A stretch of DNA of 64,000 nt from Bacteroidales bacterium (GTDB taxonomy: Bacteria; Bacteroidota; Bacteroidia; Bacteroidales; Tenuifilaceae): NCBI GenBank assembly GCA_028708425.1, contig JAQVYY010000007.1, positions 33,165 to 97,164 of the forward strand, given 5' to 3'. The notes beneath the pieces are model-generated. The model was not told where the DNA came from and made no database searches. It worked only from the letters and a program-made list of their open reading frames with translations. A program made the position numbers and the translations under genes. Shown here piece by piece: positions 10,345 to 21,046 of this stretch (position 1 is the stretch's first letter; the number at the start of each line of letters is the position of its first letter).

Positions 10345-12084
10345 ATGCCTAAAAATATTACCATGAAGCACAATATATTCATCTTATCCCTGTCTTTTAT
10401 AATCCTTTTCTTTCTGGGTTCCTGTAATCAAACGAGGCCTGTTGAACAGGTGCAAATTAGTAGGGTACAATCAATGCCTTTTCTCCCTGAACCATACAAA
10501 ATGCTCAATTGGAAAGAGGTAGCAGTAAATTTTGATCAGTATGTATTCGATCATGATGCTAAAGGCGATTACTTGCCTTTAATTTGGCTCGACAATAGTC
10601 AAAAAAATTTCCCACAGCAAACATTTGGTCTTTATACAGCAATTGGCGATGTGAGGCAGGGTAGCAATGCAAATGGGGGCGAATTCCATGAGGCTATTGG
10701 TACTCTTGGCGCACTAATGAGCGCTGGACTAGTAGATATCGACAAAACCAACCAGCACGGATTTAACTACATTAAAATGGCGCAAAACTATTTTAATATG
10801 GGGAATAATTGGAATATCTTCATGAATAATACGTCTTCTTCCGTAGGGAGTTTAGGCGGAGGGTATTCGCGTGATTGGTGGTACGATATTTTTCCAAATA
10901 TGCTTTACTATGCTATTGCTGATCTTTACCCCGAGGTAAATCGCTCCGATAGTCTTTTGCTAATAGTTGCTAATCAGTTTTATAGAGCCGACTCAGTACT
11001 AAATGGAAATTATCATTATTCCTACTTCGATTATTCAACAATGGAGGGCATCCAGAGTCATATACCTTTACAAGAAGATGCCGCTGCTGGTCATGCTTGG
11101 GTGCTTTTGGCTGCTCATCAAAAGTTTGGCGAACAGAAGTATTTGCAGGGAGCAAAATCAGCAATTGAGGCTTTGCTCTCACAAAAGGAGAGCAGGTTTT
11201 ACGAGGTGCTTATGCCCTTTGGGGCATTAACTGCCGCACGGCTAAATGCGCAACATGGTACAAATTACAATTTTCATCCTATCCTCGACTGGACTTTCGA
11301 TGGTTGTCATGCCACCGACGGGCGTTATGGTTGGGGAATAATTAACGAGCGTTGGGGCAATTTCGATGTCCATGGCATTCAGGGTAGCTGGGATCATGAT
11401 GGTGGCTACGGATTTCTTATGAATACATTTGATATGGCTTGGCCGTTGGTTCCCATGGTTAGGTATGCCCCTGAGTATGCCGAAACGATTGGAAAATGGA
11501 TGCTTAATGTTGCAAATGCTGCTCGTTTATTCTATCCCAACGAAATTCCTGATGGTAACCAATCCCTTCCTGAGAACAAGAGTTTAACTCGCAATGTTAT
11601 TGCATACGAAGGGCTTAAAAAAATCGACAGGTATGATAATCCCTCGCTTGTTGATGCTTCACCAGTTGCCTTAGGAGATGGACCGCTCTGGGTTGAAGGG
11701 AATCCTGATGTGTCTCAGTTTAGTGTTTACGGCTCTGCACATGTTGGTATTTTGGGGGCAATTGTTCATAAAACAAATATTAATGGTATTTTAAAACTCG
11801 ACTGCCTTGCTACCGATTTTCATAGTGATAATGCATTCCCTACATACTTAATATTCAACCCGTACGAAGAGGAGATGGTGATCGATTATTTCTATCAAGG
11901 GGCACCCGTTTACCTTTTTGATATTATTTCTCATGGCATATTGGCTAACAATGTTTCAGGACAAACCGCACTTAGTATTCCGGCACAAAGTGCTAGGCTA
12001 ATTGTTGAAATTCCCGAGGGTGAAAAGCTCGAAAAGCATAACGGTATTTATATGGCGGGCGATGTAATTGTATCATATAAATAG
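10345..12084 (+). CDS. Lipoprotein paralogous to the N-terminal domain of the 4540 CDS
   Basis: Lipobox FLGSC; shared blocks such as MPxxPxPYxMxNWK, SxRDWWYDxxPN / GNDWWYETMPN, YGSxHVGxLxAI. Confidence 0.85.
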   Translation: MPKNITMKHNIFILSLSFIILFFLGSCNQTRPVEQVQISRVQSMPFLPEPYKMLNWKEVAVNFDQYVFDHDAKGDYLPLIWLDNSQKNFPQQTFGLYTAIGDVRQGSNANGGEFHEAIGTLGALMSAGLVDIDKTNQHGFNYIKMAQNYFNMGNNWNIFMNNTSSSVGSLGGGYSRDWWYDIFPNMLYYAIADLYPEVNRSDSLLLIVANQFYRADSVLNGNYHYSYFDYSTMEGIQSHIPLQEDAAAGHAWVLLAAHQKFGEQKYLQGAKSAIEALLSQKESRFYEVLMPFGALTAARLNAQHGTNYNFHPILDWTFDGCHATDGRYGWGIINERWGNFDVHGIQGSWDHDGGYGFLMNTFDMAWPLVPMVRYAPEYAETIGKWMLNVANAARLFYPNEIPDGNQSLPENKSLTRNVIAYEGLKKIDRYDNPSLVDASPVALGDGPLWVEGNPDVSQFSVYGSAHVGILGAIVHKTNINGILKLDCLATDFHSDNAFPTYLIFNPYEEEMVIDYFYQGAPVYLFDIISHGILANNVSGQTALSIPAQSARLIVEIPEGEKLEKHNGIYMAGDVIVSYK

Positions 12085-12138
12085 GTTTAATTAACAAATT
12101 TTGAACATAAGTCATTGTTACGAAAAATATCTGAATAA

Positions 12139-15100
12139 ATGGAAACTATAAAAAAACACATCTTTTGGGTATTGGCAGTAATTCTATTTATGCCCTTACT
12201 CAGTAATGGTCAAACTCATCCTGAAAAAGTAACAGGTACCATAACGGATGATAAGGGCCTTGGGCTACCTGGTGTTACCATTGTAATTGAAAATACTACT
12301 TTGGGTACGTATAGCGATATCGGCGGTAAGTATGAGCTAAGTATCCCTAGTGATATCAAAAACCCTGTTCTGGTGTACACTTTTATTGGCTTTGAAACTC
12401 AAACAAGGATTGTTGGTCAGAACACAAAAATTGATGTAACACTACTCGAAGAGTCGTTGGTGCTGGACGAAGTGGTTGTAGTTGGTTATGGGGTTCAACG
12501 TAAGGTCGATTTAACGGGCTCTATTTCTAGTGTTGATGCAGAACAGATTAGAGCGGTTCCTGTTGCAGGTATCGATCAGGCCCTGCAGGGGCGTGCTTCG
12601 GGCGTTAATATTACGCATAATACGGGCATGCCTGGCGAAGGGGTTAATGTGCGAATCCGGGGGGTTGGATCAATAAATAGTAGCAACGATCCTCTTTACA
12701 TTGTTGATGGTGTCCCCACTGTTGATGCGCTTAGCGTTTTGTCTCCCAACGATATTGAATCTATAAGTATTCTAAAGGATGCTGCATCCTCGGCAATTTA
12801 CGGCGCAAGAGCCAATAATGGGGTTATTCTTATAACCACTCGCAAGGGGGCTAAAGGAAAATCAAGAATTGAGATTAGCTCCCAAACAGGTTTTCAGGAG
12901 CACGGGCCGCTAACTCCCATGGCTAATCGCGATCAGTACATCGAGATGTATAACAAAGCGGCCATCAATGATAATGCATTTATTGACAACCCCATTCTTC
13001 TTAGAGGTTTAATTGATAACAACTTAGCCGCCTCGTTACCCGATGTTAATCATCTTGAAGCAATCTTTCGTAGAGGCTTTATTCAAAATCAAACCGTCTC
13101 AGTAAGTGGGGGTAGCGATGAGTTAACTTACCTTGTTTCTGCAAACCTATTTGAGCAGGAAGGAATCATTCTTGGATCACATTACGAGAAGTATTCGGGT
13201 CGTATGAGTTTAAATAGCAAGGTTAACGACTACATAAAACTTGGAACAAACATAAATATCTCTAAAAGCGATAACAATATTATAGGTAGTAGCGGCGATG
13301 GATACGGTGGAAACGGTGGTAGCGTGGTGCGTTACGCATTGTTCCGCACTCCTCCAATTCCAATTTACGATGAAAATAACGATTTTGTTGATCAGCCAGC
13401 CTATCAACAGTTTTTTGGTGATGGCTATAATCCCGTTGGGCTAGCCAAAAAGATGAATAATAATATTCTGCAAGATCGGCTATTTGGCGACGTAAATGCA
13501 CATATTCAAATATTACCCGATTTACATTTCTCAAGCACTGTAGGAATGGATAGAACCAACTTTAATCAACGAAGATTTAATGAGAACTGGGGCACAAATC
13601 TGAGGATAAACAACCCAAACTCTTTGCAAATTTCAAATGGTTATTTCCAATCGCTAACCGCCAGCAATGTTTTTTCTTACAATAAAATTTTTGCCGAAAA
13701 ACATAGCGTTTCTGCAATGATTGGTACGGAAGCTATTAGGAACAATGGCTATACAGATGCTACTACTGAGAGGGATTTTCCCGATCAAGCCGATTATTTA
13801 GTTGTACTTGGAAATGGACTTGGAAGCGTGGTGGCATCAGAAAACAAATGGGCAAATTCTCTTTTATCGGTTTTTGGAAGAGCAAATTATATTTATGATA
13901 GAAAGTACTTAATCTCATTTACCTTACGGCGCGATGGCTCATCACGTTTCAGTCCCGAGAACCGCTGGGGAACATTCTACAGCGTTTCGGGTGCTTGGCG
14001 TATCGACCAGGAAAGTTTTATGGAGGATAATGACTTCTTTAATATGCTAAAGCTTAGGGTTGGATACGGTGCAATCGGAAATCAAGAGGTGGGAAACTAC
14101 GCCTATTCTGATCAGATTGCTCCAAATTTCAACTATCCGTTCGGTGAAGTAGCGTCATCTGGTTATGCAATATCGATTTTAGGAAACCGTAATTTACGGT
14201 GGGAAACAAGCACCCAAGTCGACGTAGGGATAGATATCTCGGTAATGGAAAACCGGCTTTCCATTATACTTGATTATTATCGCAAAATTACAGCCGATAT
14301 GCTTGTAAGAGAGCCTATTCCTCCTTCGGCTGGTTATGCTAGCCCCGCCTGGGTTAATAACGGAGAGATACTTAATACTGGGCTCGAAGCAGAAGTAAAC
14401 TTTCGAAATAAAATTGGGGGTGTTGGATTAGATATAAGCGGCAACCTCGCTTATTTGCATAATGAGGTGCTAAGCCTTAGCGGGCCAATTTTAGGCGGAC
14501 GAATAGATAATGGGGTTTTCGCTACCCGAACGGAGGTGGGTTATCCTGTTGGCTCGTTTTTCCTATACGAAATGGATGGAATATTTCAAAATGATATAGG
14601 CGTAATAACTAGTGCATTACAAGGCACAAATATACACCCTGGCGATGTTCGCTATTTCGATCAGAATGGCGATGGCTTTATTAACGAGAACGACCGCATA
14701 CACGTAGGAAGCGCAATTCCTAAATTTTCTACTGGCTTCCAAATTGCTGCCGACTATAAAAACTTTGACTTTTCTGTCTTTTGGCAAGGCGATTTTGGCC
14801 ACAAAATCTACTACCAAGTGGCAACAGATATCGAAGGTTTTTATCGTCCTTTTAATGTAACCATGCGTTATTACGAGGAACACTGGACTGGCGAAGGAAC
14901 TAGCAACACACAACCGCGCGCATCGTGGAGCGGAAAGGCTAATAACACACGACCGTCAACCCGATTTTTGGAAAACGGTTCATATCTGCGACTCAAAAAT
15001 TTACAATTTGGCTACACCTTGCCTAGTAAATGGATTAGCAAGCTGGCAATGCAGCATGCAAGGGTATATTTCCTTGCCCACAACCTATTAACCTTTACAA

Positions 15101-15234
15101 AATATCCTGGGCTTGATCCTGAAATGACAACTAGCGATAATTCAAAGGCCGAGGGTGATGCGGCAGCTGGCATAGACTGGGGTACTTACCCGCTGGCACG
15201 ATCCTATAATATTGGGATACAGATTAATTTTTAA
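12139..15234 (+). CDS. SusC/RagA-family TonB-linked outer membrane protein
   Basis: Carboxypeptidase-regulatory-like N-term (GTITDDKGLGLPGVTIVIENTTLGTYSD), VVVGYG plug motif, IRGVGSINSSNDPLYIVDGVP. Confidence 0.96.
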   Translation: METIKKHIFWVLAVILFMPLLSNGQTHPEKVTGTITDDKGLGLPGVTIVIENTTLGTYSDIGGKYELSIPSDIKNPVLVYTFIGFETQTRIVGQNTKIDVTLLEESLVLDEVVVVGYGVQRKVDLTGSISSVDAEQIRAVPVAGIDQALQGRASGVNITHNTGMPGEGVNVRIRGVGSINSSNDPLYIVDGVPTVDALSVLSPNDIESISILKDAASSAIYGARANNGVILITTRKGAKGKSRIEISSQTGFQEHGPLTPMANRDQYIEMYNKAAINDNAFIDNPILLRGLIDNNLAASLPDVNHLEAIFRRGFIQNQTVSVSGGSDELTYLVSANLFEQEGIILGSHYEKYSGRMSLNSKVNDYIKLGTNINISKSDNNIIGSSGDGYGGNGGSVVRYALFRTPPIPIYDENNDFVDQPAYQQFFGDGYNPVGLAKKMNNNILQDRLFGDVNAHIQILPDLHFSSTVGMDRTNFNQRRFNENWGTNLRINNPNSLQISNGYFQSLTASNVFSYNKIFAEKHSVSAMIGTEAIRNNGYTDATTERDFPDQADYLVVLGNGLGSVVASENKWANSLLSVFGRANYIYDRKYLISFTLRRDGSSRFSPENRWGTFYSVSGAWRIDQESFMEDNDFFNMLKLRVGYGAIGNQEVGNYAYSDQIAPNFNYPFGEVASSGYAISILGNRNLRWETSTQVDVGIDISVMENRLSIILDYYRKITADMLVREPIPPSAGYASPAWVNNGEILNTGLEAEVNFRNKIGGVGLDISGNLAYLHNEVLSLSGPILGGRIDNGVFATRTEVGYPVGSFFLYEMDGIFQNDIGVITSALQGTNIHPGDVRYFDQNGDGFINENDRIHVGSAIPKFSTGFQIAADYKNFDFSVFWQGDFGHKIYYQVATDIEGFYRPFNVTMRYYEEHWTGEGTSNTQPRASWSGKANNTRPSTRFLENGSYLRLKNLQFGYTLPSKWISKLAMQHARVYFLAHNLLTFTKYPGLDPEMTTSDNSKAEGDAAAGIDWGTYPLARSYNIGIQINF

Positions 15235-15255
15235 ACAATTAAAATATAAATAGCC

Positions 15256-16731
15256 ATGTATAAATCATTCCGAATACTAATAATTGGTGCCGTTTTGCTG
15301 ATGGGTTGCACCGATTTCCTTAACGAGGATATGGAGGGAATATATACAAGCACAACCTTTTATCAAACCGATGATCATGCCATGCTGGCCCTAACTGCAG
15401 CATATCAACCCATGAGCTTTACTGGCATTAAAAACCCTTTGTGGGTTTTTGGTGATGTGGCTTCCGATGATGCCATGAAGGGCGGAATTCCTGGCGATCA
15501 GAGTGAAATCGAGTTTATTGAACAGTTTTCATATACTCGCGATAATGGATTTATTGAGAATATTTGGCAACGTTACTACGAGGGAATATCAAGAGCAAAC
15601 GATGTAATTCATCGCTTAGAACCCGATGTAAGTACTGAGGTTAAGGAGTCCGTTATTGCCGAAGCTAAGTTCTTGAGGGCCTACTATTACTTCCATCTGG
15701 TGAATATTTTTGGCGAAATTCCGCTTAAAACAAAACCAGCATATACCGCCGACGATTTGCATATAGCCACTTCACCTGTTGCTAAGGTGTATGAAAGAAT
15801 AGAGGCTGATTTAGTTGATGCTTCTAACGTTTTGCCTGCCACTACTATAGAACATGGACGGGCAACTCAAGGAGCAGCGTTGGGATTACTTGCCAAGGTT
15901 TATCTTTTTCAGCAACAGTACCAGCTTTGCCTCGATGTAATAGATGATATTGAACCGCTTGGCTATCTACTGATGCCCGTTTACAATCAAAATTTTAGGG
16001 TTGAAACTCAAAACAACTCTGAGTCGCTATTTGAGATACAACACCTAAGCGGGCAGGATCCTTTTATGGGAAACTCGCTCAACCAATGGTTTGCTCCTCA
16101 GGCAGAGAATGGCTATTTCTTTAATGTTCCCACAGAGGATTTTGTAAATGCTTTTGAGGAAACAATTGGGGGAGTTTTCGATCCCAGACTCGATTATACC
16201 ATCGGAAGGGAAGGAGCTACATGGATTAATGGTGAGCCCTTTAACCCGGCATGGTCACCCACTGGCTTTATTCAGAAAAAGCATCTTCAACCGTTATCCG
16301 AAATTCCTAAAGGCACCAAAGGTGATGGTGATCTCAACTACGTGTTTATGAGATATGCTGAGGTGCTTCTTATGAAAGCCGAAGCCCTAAACGAATTAAA
16401 TCAAGGTCACTTGGCACTAGCCCCTCTTAACGAGGTAAGAAAAAGAGCAAGGGAGAGCTACCTTTACGATGAATCGCTTGTTGGTTTTGGTACTATTCCA
16501 ACCGATTTGCTCCCCGATATAACCACCACAGATCAAAATCAGTTGCGAGAAATTATTCGTAATGAAAGACGAGTGGAGTTAGGGTTTGAGTTTCATCGGT
16601 TTTACGATTTAATGCGCTATGGAAGCTCGTACGCTGAGAGCAAACTTGCTAACACAAACTTTATTTATGATAATCATCGCTTTTTCCCAATACCTCAAAA
16701 TGAGGTTGATATTAATAATCAAATAAATTAA
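15256..16731 (+). CDS. SusD/RagB-family nutrient-binding lipoprotein
   Basis: Lipobox LLMGC; LNEDMEG...AKFLRAYYYFHLV...NERRVELGFEFHRFYDLMRYG; directly follows SusC. Confidence 0.96.
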   Translation: MYKSFRILIIGAVLLMGCTDFLNEDMEGIYTSTTFYQTDDHAMLALTAAYQPMSFTGIKNPLWVFGDVASDDAMKGGIPGDQSEIEFIEQFSYTRDNGFIENIWQRYYEGISRANDVIHRLEPDVSTEVKESVIAEAKFLRAYYYFHLVNIFGEIPLKTKPAYTADDLHIATSPVAKVYERIEADLVDASNVLPATTIEHGRATQGAALGLLAKVYLFQQQYQLCLDVIDDIEPLGYLLMPVYNQNFRVETQNNSESLFEIQHLSGQDPFMGNSLNQWFAPQAENGYFFNVPTEDFVNAFEETIGGVFDPRLDYTIGREGATWINGEPFNPAWSPTGFIQKKHLQPLSEIPKGTKGDGDLNYVFMRYAEVLLMKAEALNELNQGHLALAPLNEVRKRARESYLYDESLVGFGTIPTDLLPDITTTDQNQLREIIRNERRVELGFEFHRFYDLMRYGSSYAESKLANTNFIYDNHRFFPIPQNEVDINNQIN

Positions 16732-16765
16732 TTTTTTACTATTTACTAACCTAAAATTCAATCAA

Positions 16766-17812
16766 ATGAAAAAATTTAAATGGTTACATGTACTTATGAT
16801 TGCTTTTATTGCAGGTAGTTTAATTACTTTTAACTCCTGCGATGATAAGGAAGATCCTGATGTGGTAGATAAGACTGAACTTGCTGCAAAAATTACAACA
16901 GCAGAAGAGCTTATCGCTAGCACTGAGGAAGGAACTGCCGAAGGTCAATATCTAATTGGCTCACAAGCCGTTCTTCAGGCTGTAATTGATGCTGCAAAAG
17001 TGGTTAACAACAACCCTGAAGCAACACAATCTGAGGTTGACAACACGGTAATCGCCCTCGATGCGGCTATTGCCGTATATGAATCAAAGGTTGTTGAGGC
17101 AATAGCTCCTGAGGCACTTGTGGGGCATTGGACATTCGATGATGGTACTGGTACAACTCTTACCGATTACTCTGGTAACGAGTTCCACGGAACGCTTATG
17201 AGCGGAGCCAATACTTGGGGCGGAGGACTGCCAGAATGGACAGCCGACCGTTATGGTAATGCAGCAAAAGCACTTTCGTTTAATGAGGGAGCGTATGTAA
17301 ATATTCCAAACAACGCGGCTTTCTCTCCTGCAACAATATCCATTGCGCTTTGGATTAATGCTACTGAAATACTTGAAAATAACCGTTTTATTGGGCTCCA
17401 TTCATGGAATGGTTACAAGTTCCAACTACAATCGGTAAACAAGGCTTTCTTTACTGTTGCAACTACCGAAGGTATCTTCGATAAGGATACCGATCCCCCA
17501 TTAGATATTGATACTTGGTATCATGTTGCTGTTACCGTGGGCAATGGAAATATGACTTTCTATATAAATGGTACTGAATCACAGGTATGGGATGATGTGC
17601 CTGGAACCCTTGTTTCTTCTCCCAACGATTTGGTATTTGGTAGAGACTCTGATGAGTATGCCGCTGATGATTCAAACTATGACGTAGATCAAATTATTCC
17701 ACTTCCTTGGGGTGGATATTTCCATGGTATAATGGATGAGGTAAGAATTTATAGTACCGTTCTTACTGCTGCGCAGATACAATCGATTTATAACTTGGAA
17801 AAACCAGAATAA
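16766..17812 (+). CDS. LamG (concanavalin-like) domain lipoprotein, likely surface glycan-binding protein
   Basis: Lipobox-like ITFNSC; GHWTFDDGTGTTLTDYSGNEFHGTL...GIMDEVRIYSTVLTAAQIQSIY. Confidence 0.8.
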   Translation: MKKFKWLHVLMIAFIAGSLITFNSCDDKEDPDVVDKTELAAKITTAEELIASTEEGTAEGQYLIGSQAVLQAVIDAAKVVNNNPEATQSEVDNTVIALDAAIAVYESKVVEAIAPEALVGHWTFDDGTGTTLTDYSGNEFHGTLMSGANTWGGGLPEWTADRYGNAAKALSFNEGAYVNIPNNAAFSPATISIALWINATEILENNRFIGLHSWNGYKFQLQSVNKAFFTVATTEGIFDKDTDPPLDIDTWYHVAVTVGNGNMTFYINGTESQVWDDVPGTLVSSPNDLVFGRDSDEYAADDSNYDVDQIIPLPWGGYFHGIMDEVRIYSTVLTAAQIQSIYNLEKPE

Positions 17813-17842
17813 CATGGTTTTGTAAATAGAGCGATGCTGTGA

Positions 17843-17890
17843 GAAGGCTCAGGTTATTCATCGAAATATGATGAACCCTGGGCCTTTTTT
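17843..17890 (+). terminator. Rho-independent terminator between the LamG and GH13 genes
   Basis: AAGGCTCAGGTTATTCATCgaaatatGATGAACCCTGGGCCTTTTTT stem-loop with T-run. Confidence 0.8.
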
Positions 17891-17921
17891 CTAGTACTAT
17901 GAATAACCCAAAATTACTTTT

Positions 17922-19559
17922 ATGCTGATATTAAGATCGAAATTTATGAAACCTTACCGCTTGTTGTACTCAATCATTCTATTTGTTCTCGTTACAACCG
18001 CTTGCACCAAAGATGAACCAATCTGGTGGAAAGAAACGGTTTTTTACCAAATCTACATGCCTTCGTTTCAGGATAGCGACGGGAATGGGTATAGCGATTT
18101 TGATGGAATGACATCTAGGCTCGATTATTTAGACTCGCTGGGCGTTAAAGGGATTTGGCTTACGCCTTTTTACTCCTCTCCTAAAGTGGATAACGGGTAC
18201 GATATTGCTAATTTTTACCAGGTTGATTCTACGTATGGAACCTTAGATGATTTCAAAACATTTATCAATATAGCGCATAGCAAGGGCATTAAGGTAATTG
18301 TTGATATGGTTGTAAACCACACGTCAACACAGTGCGAATGGTTTCAAGAATCTCGAAAATCGGTAGATAACCCGTACCGTAACTATTACATTTGGCGTAG
18401 TGAGCCAAATAATTGGGAATCTTTTTTTGGTGGCAGTGCCTGGGAGTTCGACTCAATCACAAATCAGTATTACTACCATCAGTTTGATAAAACGATGCCC
18501 GATCTAAACTGGGCCAATCCTGCCCTGATAGAAGAGATTCAGAACGTACTCCGCTTTTGGCTCGATTTGGGTGTTGATGGATTTAGGCTCGATGTAATAA
18601 ACTTTCTTACTACAGATGGTGTAACGCTTGATAATCCAACGATCAACGGTGAACAGAAGCATATTTATGATATAAATCAACCAGGGATTAAAGATGCCCT
18701 GAGGTTAATTAAAGCTACAATTAATGAATACGACAATAGGTTTGTAGTTGGCGAAATTGGCAGCGATGAACTAAAAGTTCTTCACCAATACCAGTCGCCT
18801 GAACTGATGGACGTGGTTTTCAACTTTAATTTTGGAAGCATTCCCGAGTTCTCCGTTCAACGAATTTTTAACGAGCTGCTAAACATGGAGGATAGCCTCA
18901 GCAACTACCCTACCCTGTTTTTTGGAAGTCATGATATGCCCCGACTAATTAATCGGTTGGCCAATGAGGATACTTCGCTTGCAAAAGCACTTGCTGCGCT
19001 TATTATAACGGCTAAGGGTGTTCCCTTTATATACTATGGCGAGGAGATAGGAATGCAGAATATTGAGGCTAAAACATTCGATGAGATTGTTGATATTCAA
19101 GCTAAAACTCAGTATAAAATAGCACTAAATAAGGGGTTTGCTCCTGCCGATGCCCTGGCAGAGGCCAATAAACATAACAGGGACCGATCGCGGAGCCCAA
19201 TGCAATGGAATAGTAAAAAAAATGCAGGTTTTACTACGGGTAAACCCTGGATTCGACTCCACTATAACTACGTAGAAAACAATGTTGAATCGTTAAAAAA
19301 TATTGAAGGGTCTATATTTAATACCTATAAGAACTTAATCGCCCTGAGAAATAAAGAGAAAACTCTTCAGTATGGTCAATACGAGAAGCTTAGACTAAAA
19401 GAAAATAGATTTTATCTTACACGAACTCATAAGGATGAACGAATTTCAGTAATTATAAATTTTTCCGATGCTATTAAAGTTGACATCCCAAAATCTGCCG
19501 AAATATTTATGGGCGATAGCATTCTTCTTTCCAACGATTTTTTAATCTTTAAACACTAA
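17922..19559 (+). CDS. GH13 alpha-amylase/alpha-glucosidase family lipoprotein
   Basis: WWKETVFYQIYMPSFQDSDGNG; DGFRLDVINF nucleophile region, VVGEIG, FGSHDMPR, QPDLNW-like MPDLNWANP; lipobox TTAC; start may be the internal ATG at 17947. Confidence 0.92.
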   Translation: MLILRSKFMKPYRLLYSIILFVLVTTACTKDEPIWWKETVFYQIYMPSFQDSDGNGYSDFDGMTSRLDYLDSLGVKGIWLTPFYSSPKVDNGYDIANFYQVDSTYGTLDDFKTFINIAHSKGIKVIVDMVVNHTSTQCEWFQESRKSVDNPYRNYYIWRSEPNNWESFFGGSAWEFDSITNQYYYHQFDKTMPDLNWANPALIEEIQNVLRFWLDLGVDGFRLDVINFLTTDGVTLDNPTINGEQKHIYDINQPGIKDALRLIKATINEYDNRFVVGEIGSDELKVLHQYQSPELMDVVFNFNFGSIPEFSVQRIFNELLNMEDSLSNYPTLFFGSHDMPRLINRLANEDTSLAKALAALIITAKGVPFIYYGEEIGMQNIEAKTFDEIVDIQAKTQYKIALNKGFAPADALAEANKHNRDRSRSPMQWNSKKNAGFTTGKPWIRLHYNYVENNVESLKNIEGSIFNTYKNLIALRNKEKTLQYGQYEKLRLKENRFYLTRTHKDERISVIINFSDAIKVDIPKSAEIFMGDSILLSNDFLIFKH

Positions 19560-20037
19560 CACCTGTTTAATTACTCTTTCTCTTTATCTATATTTTCGAT
19601 TCTTTGTAATAACGACCCTAATATTTCTATTATATAAAGCTGTTAACATAATGTTTAAATGCTGTTAATTCTTTTGTTGCTTAAAAAGCATAACATATTT
19701 TGGCTTTTCCAACTCTTGTTATGTATACTAAATTATTTGAATTATAAAATAGCTTACATCAAAAACTCATCACTAATTACCCGCTGATTATCAACAAGAA
19801 AAAGTCTCTTAAAACCATTAACTTTATTATAAACAATAGGCCATCAACACTTGTTAATAAGATGCGGAAAGAGCTGATGTTCAAGAAAAGTATTTGTTAA
19901 TTATATGTTAAGTGTTTGTTATCCCACTTTTAATAACGAATTTTGCAAGCGGAATAAAAATCTTTTTTACACCCTATCAACAGGATAACATCATCATTGG
20001 GTTTTAAAATTTTTATTAAAAAAAAGATAATAATATA

Positions 20038-21045
20038 ATGTCTGTTAATAACTCTTCTTTAAATCTCGAAAAAGGATTTATTGATTTACCAATAGATTCA
20101 AATATTAATCTTGTACAAGAGATTAATAAGCTCAAAAAAGAAAAGAACGCCGTAATTCTCGCACATTATTACCAGAATAGCGAGGTTCAGGATATTGCCG
20201 ATTATATTGGCGATAGCCTTGGTTTATCGCAAAAAGCAGCCGATACCGATGCCGATATTATACTGTATGCCGGTGTAAACTTTATGGCAGAAACGGCCAA
20301 AATGCTGTCGCCCAATAAAAAGGTGTTAATTCCCGATTTAAATGCTGGTTGTAGTCTAGCGGATTCTTGTCCGCCCGACGAGTTTTCAGCCTTTAAAAAG
20401 GCGCATCCCAACCATATCGTTGTTACCTATGTAAATACCACGGCCAAAATAAAAGCTCTTTCAGATGTTTGCTGCACATCGACAAATGCAGTACAAATAG
20501 TTGAAAGTTTTTCCAAAGATACTCCGCTTATTTTTGCTCCCGATAAAAATTTAGGAAATTATATTAAGCGAGTTACTAACAGGAATAAAATGGTGATTTG
20601 GGATGGTGCATGTCACGTACATGAGGATTTCTCATTAGAACGTATTTTAGAGCTAAAAAAACAGCATCCAAACGCAAGGGTAATTGCACATCCCGAATGT
20701 AGAAAACCAGTACAATTAGTTTCCGATTTCGTGGGTTCAACCTCGGCTTTACTTAATTATGTTATTAAAAATGAGTGCAACGAGTTTATAGTTGCTACCG
20801 AATGGGGAATACTACACCAAATGCAGCAGGCATGTCCAAATAAAACTTTTATTCCTGCCCCACCAACCGATAGCACCTGTGGATGTAATGAGTGTAACTT
20901 TATGAAGCTAATAACCTTACAAAAAATTTACCTAACTTTAAAGTACGAATTACCTGAGGTAACACTCGAAGAGAACCTGAGACAACAAGCGGTTAAACCT
21001 ATTCAGCGAATGCTGGATATATCAAAAAAAGTGGGACTTATATAA
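20038..21045 (+). CDS. nadA: Quinolinate synthase NadA
   Basis: [28 protein letters not shown]; Cys-rich CGCNECNFM near C-term. Confidence 0.96.
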   Translation: MSVNNSSLNLEKGFIDLPIDSNINLVQEINKLKKEKNAVILAHYYQNSEVQDIADYIGDSLGLSQKAADTDADIILYAGVNFMAETAKMLSPNKKVLIPDLNAGCSLADSCPPDEFSAFKKAHPNHIVVTYVNTTAKIKALSDVCCTSTNAVQIVESFSKDTPLIFAPDKNLGNYIKRVTNRNKMVIWDGACHVHEDFSLERILELKKQHPNARVIAHPECRKPVQLVSDFVGSTSALLNYVIKNECNEFIVATEWGILHQMQQACPNKTFIPAPPTDSTCGCNECNFMKLITLQKIYLTLKYELPEVTLEENLRQQAVKPIQRMLDISKKVGLI

Positions 21046-21046
21046 A

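Noticed and set aside
18919-18945. GH13 region IV reads GSHD instead of NHD, considered as an inactivating change
   Set aside because: Several active GH13 subfamilies carry SHD here; catalytic Asp and Glu regions are present.
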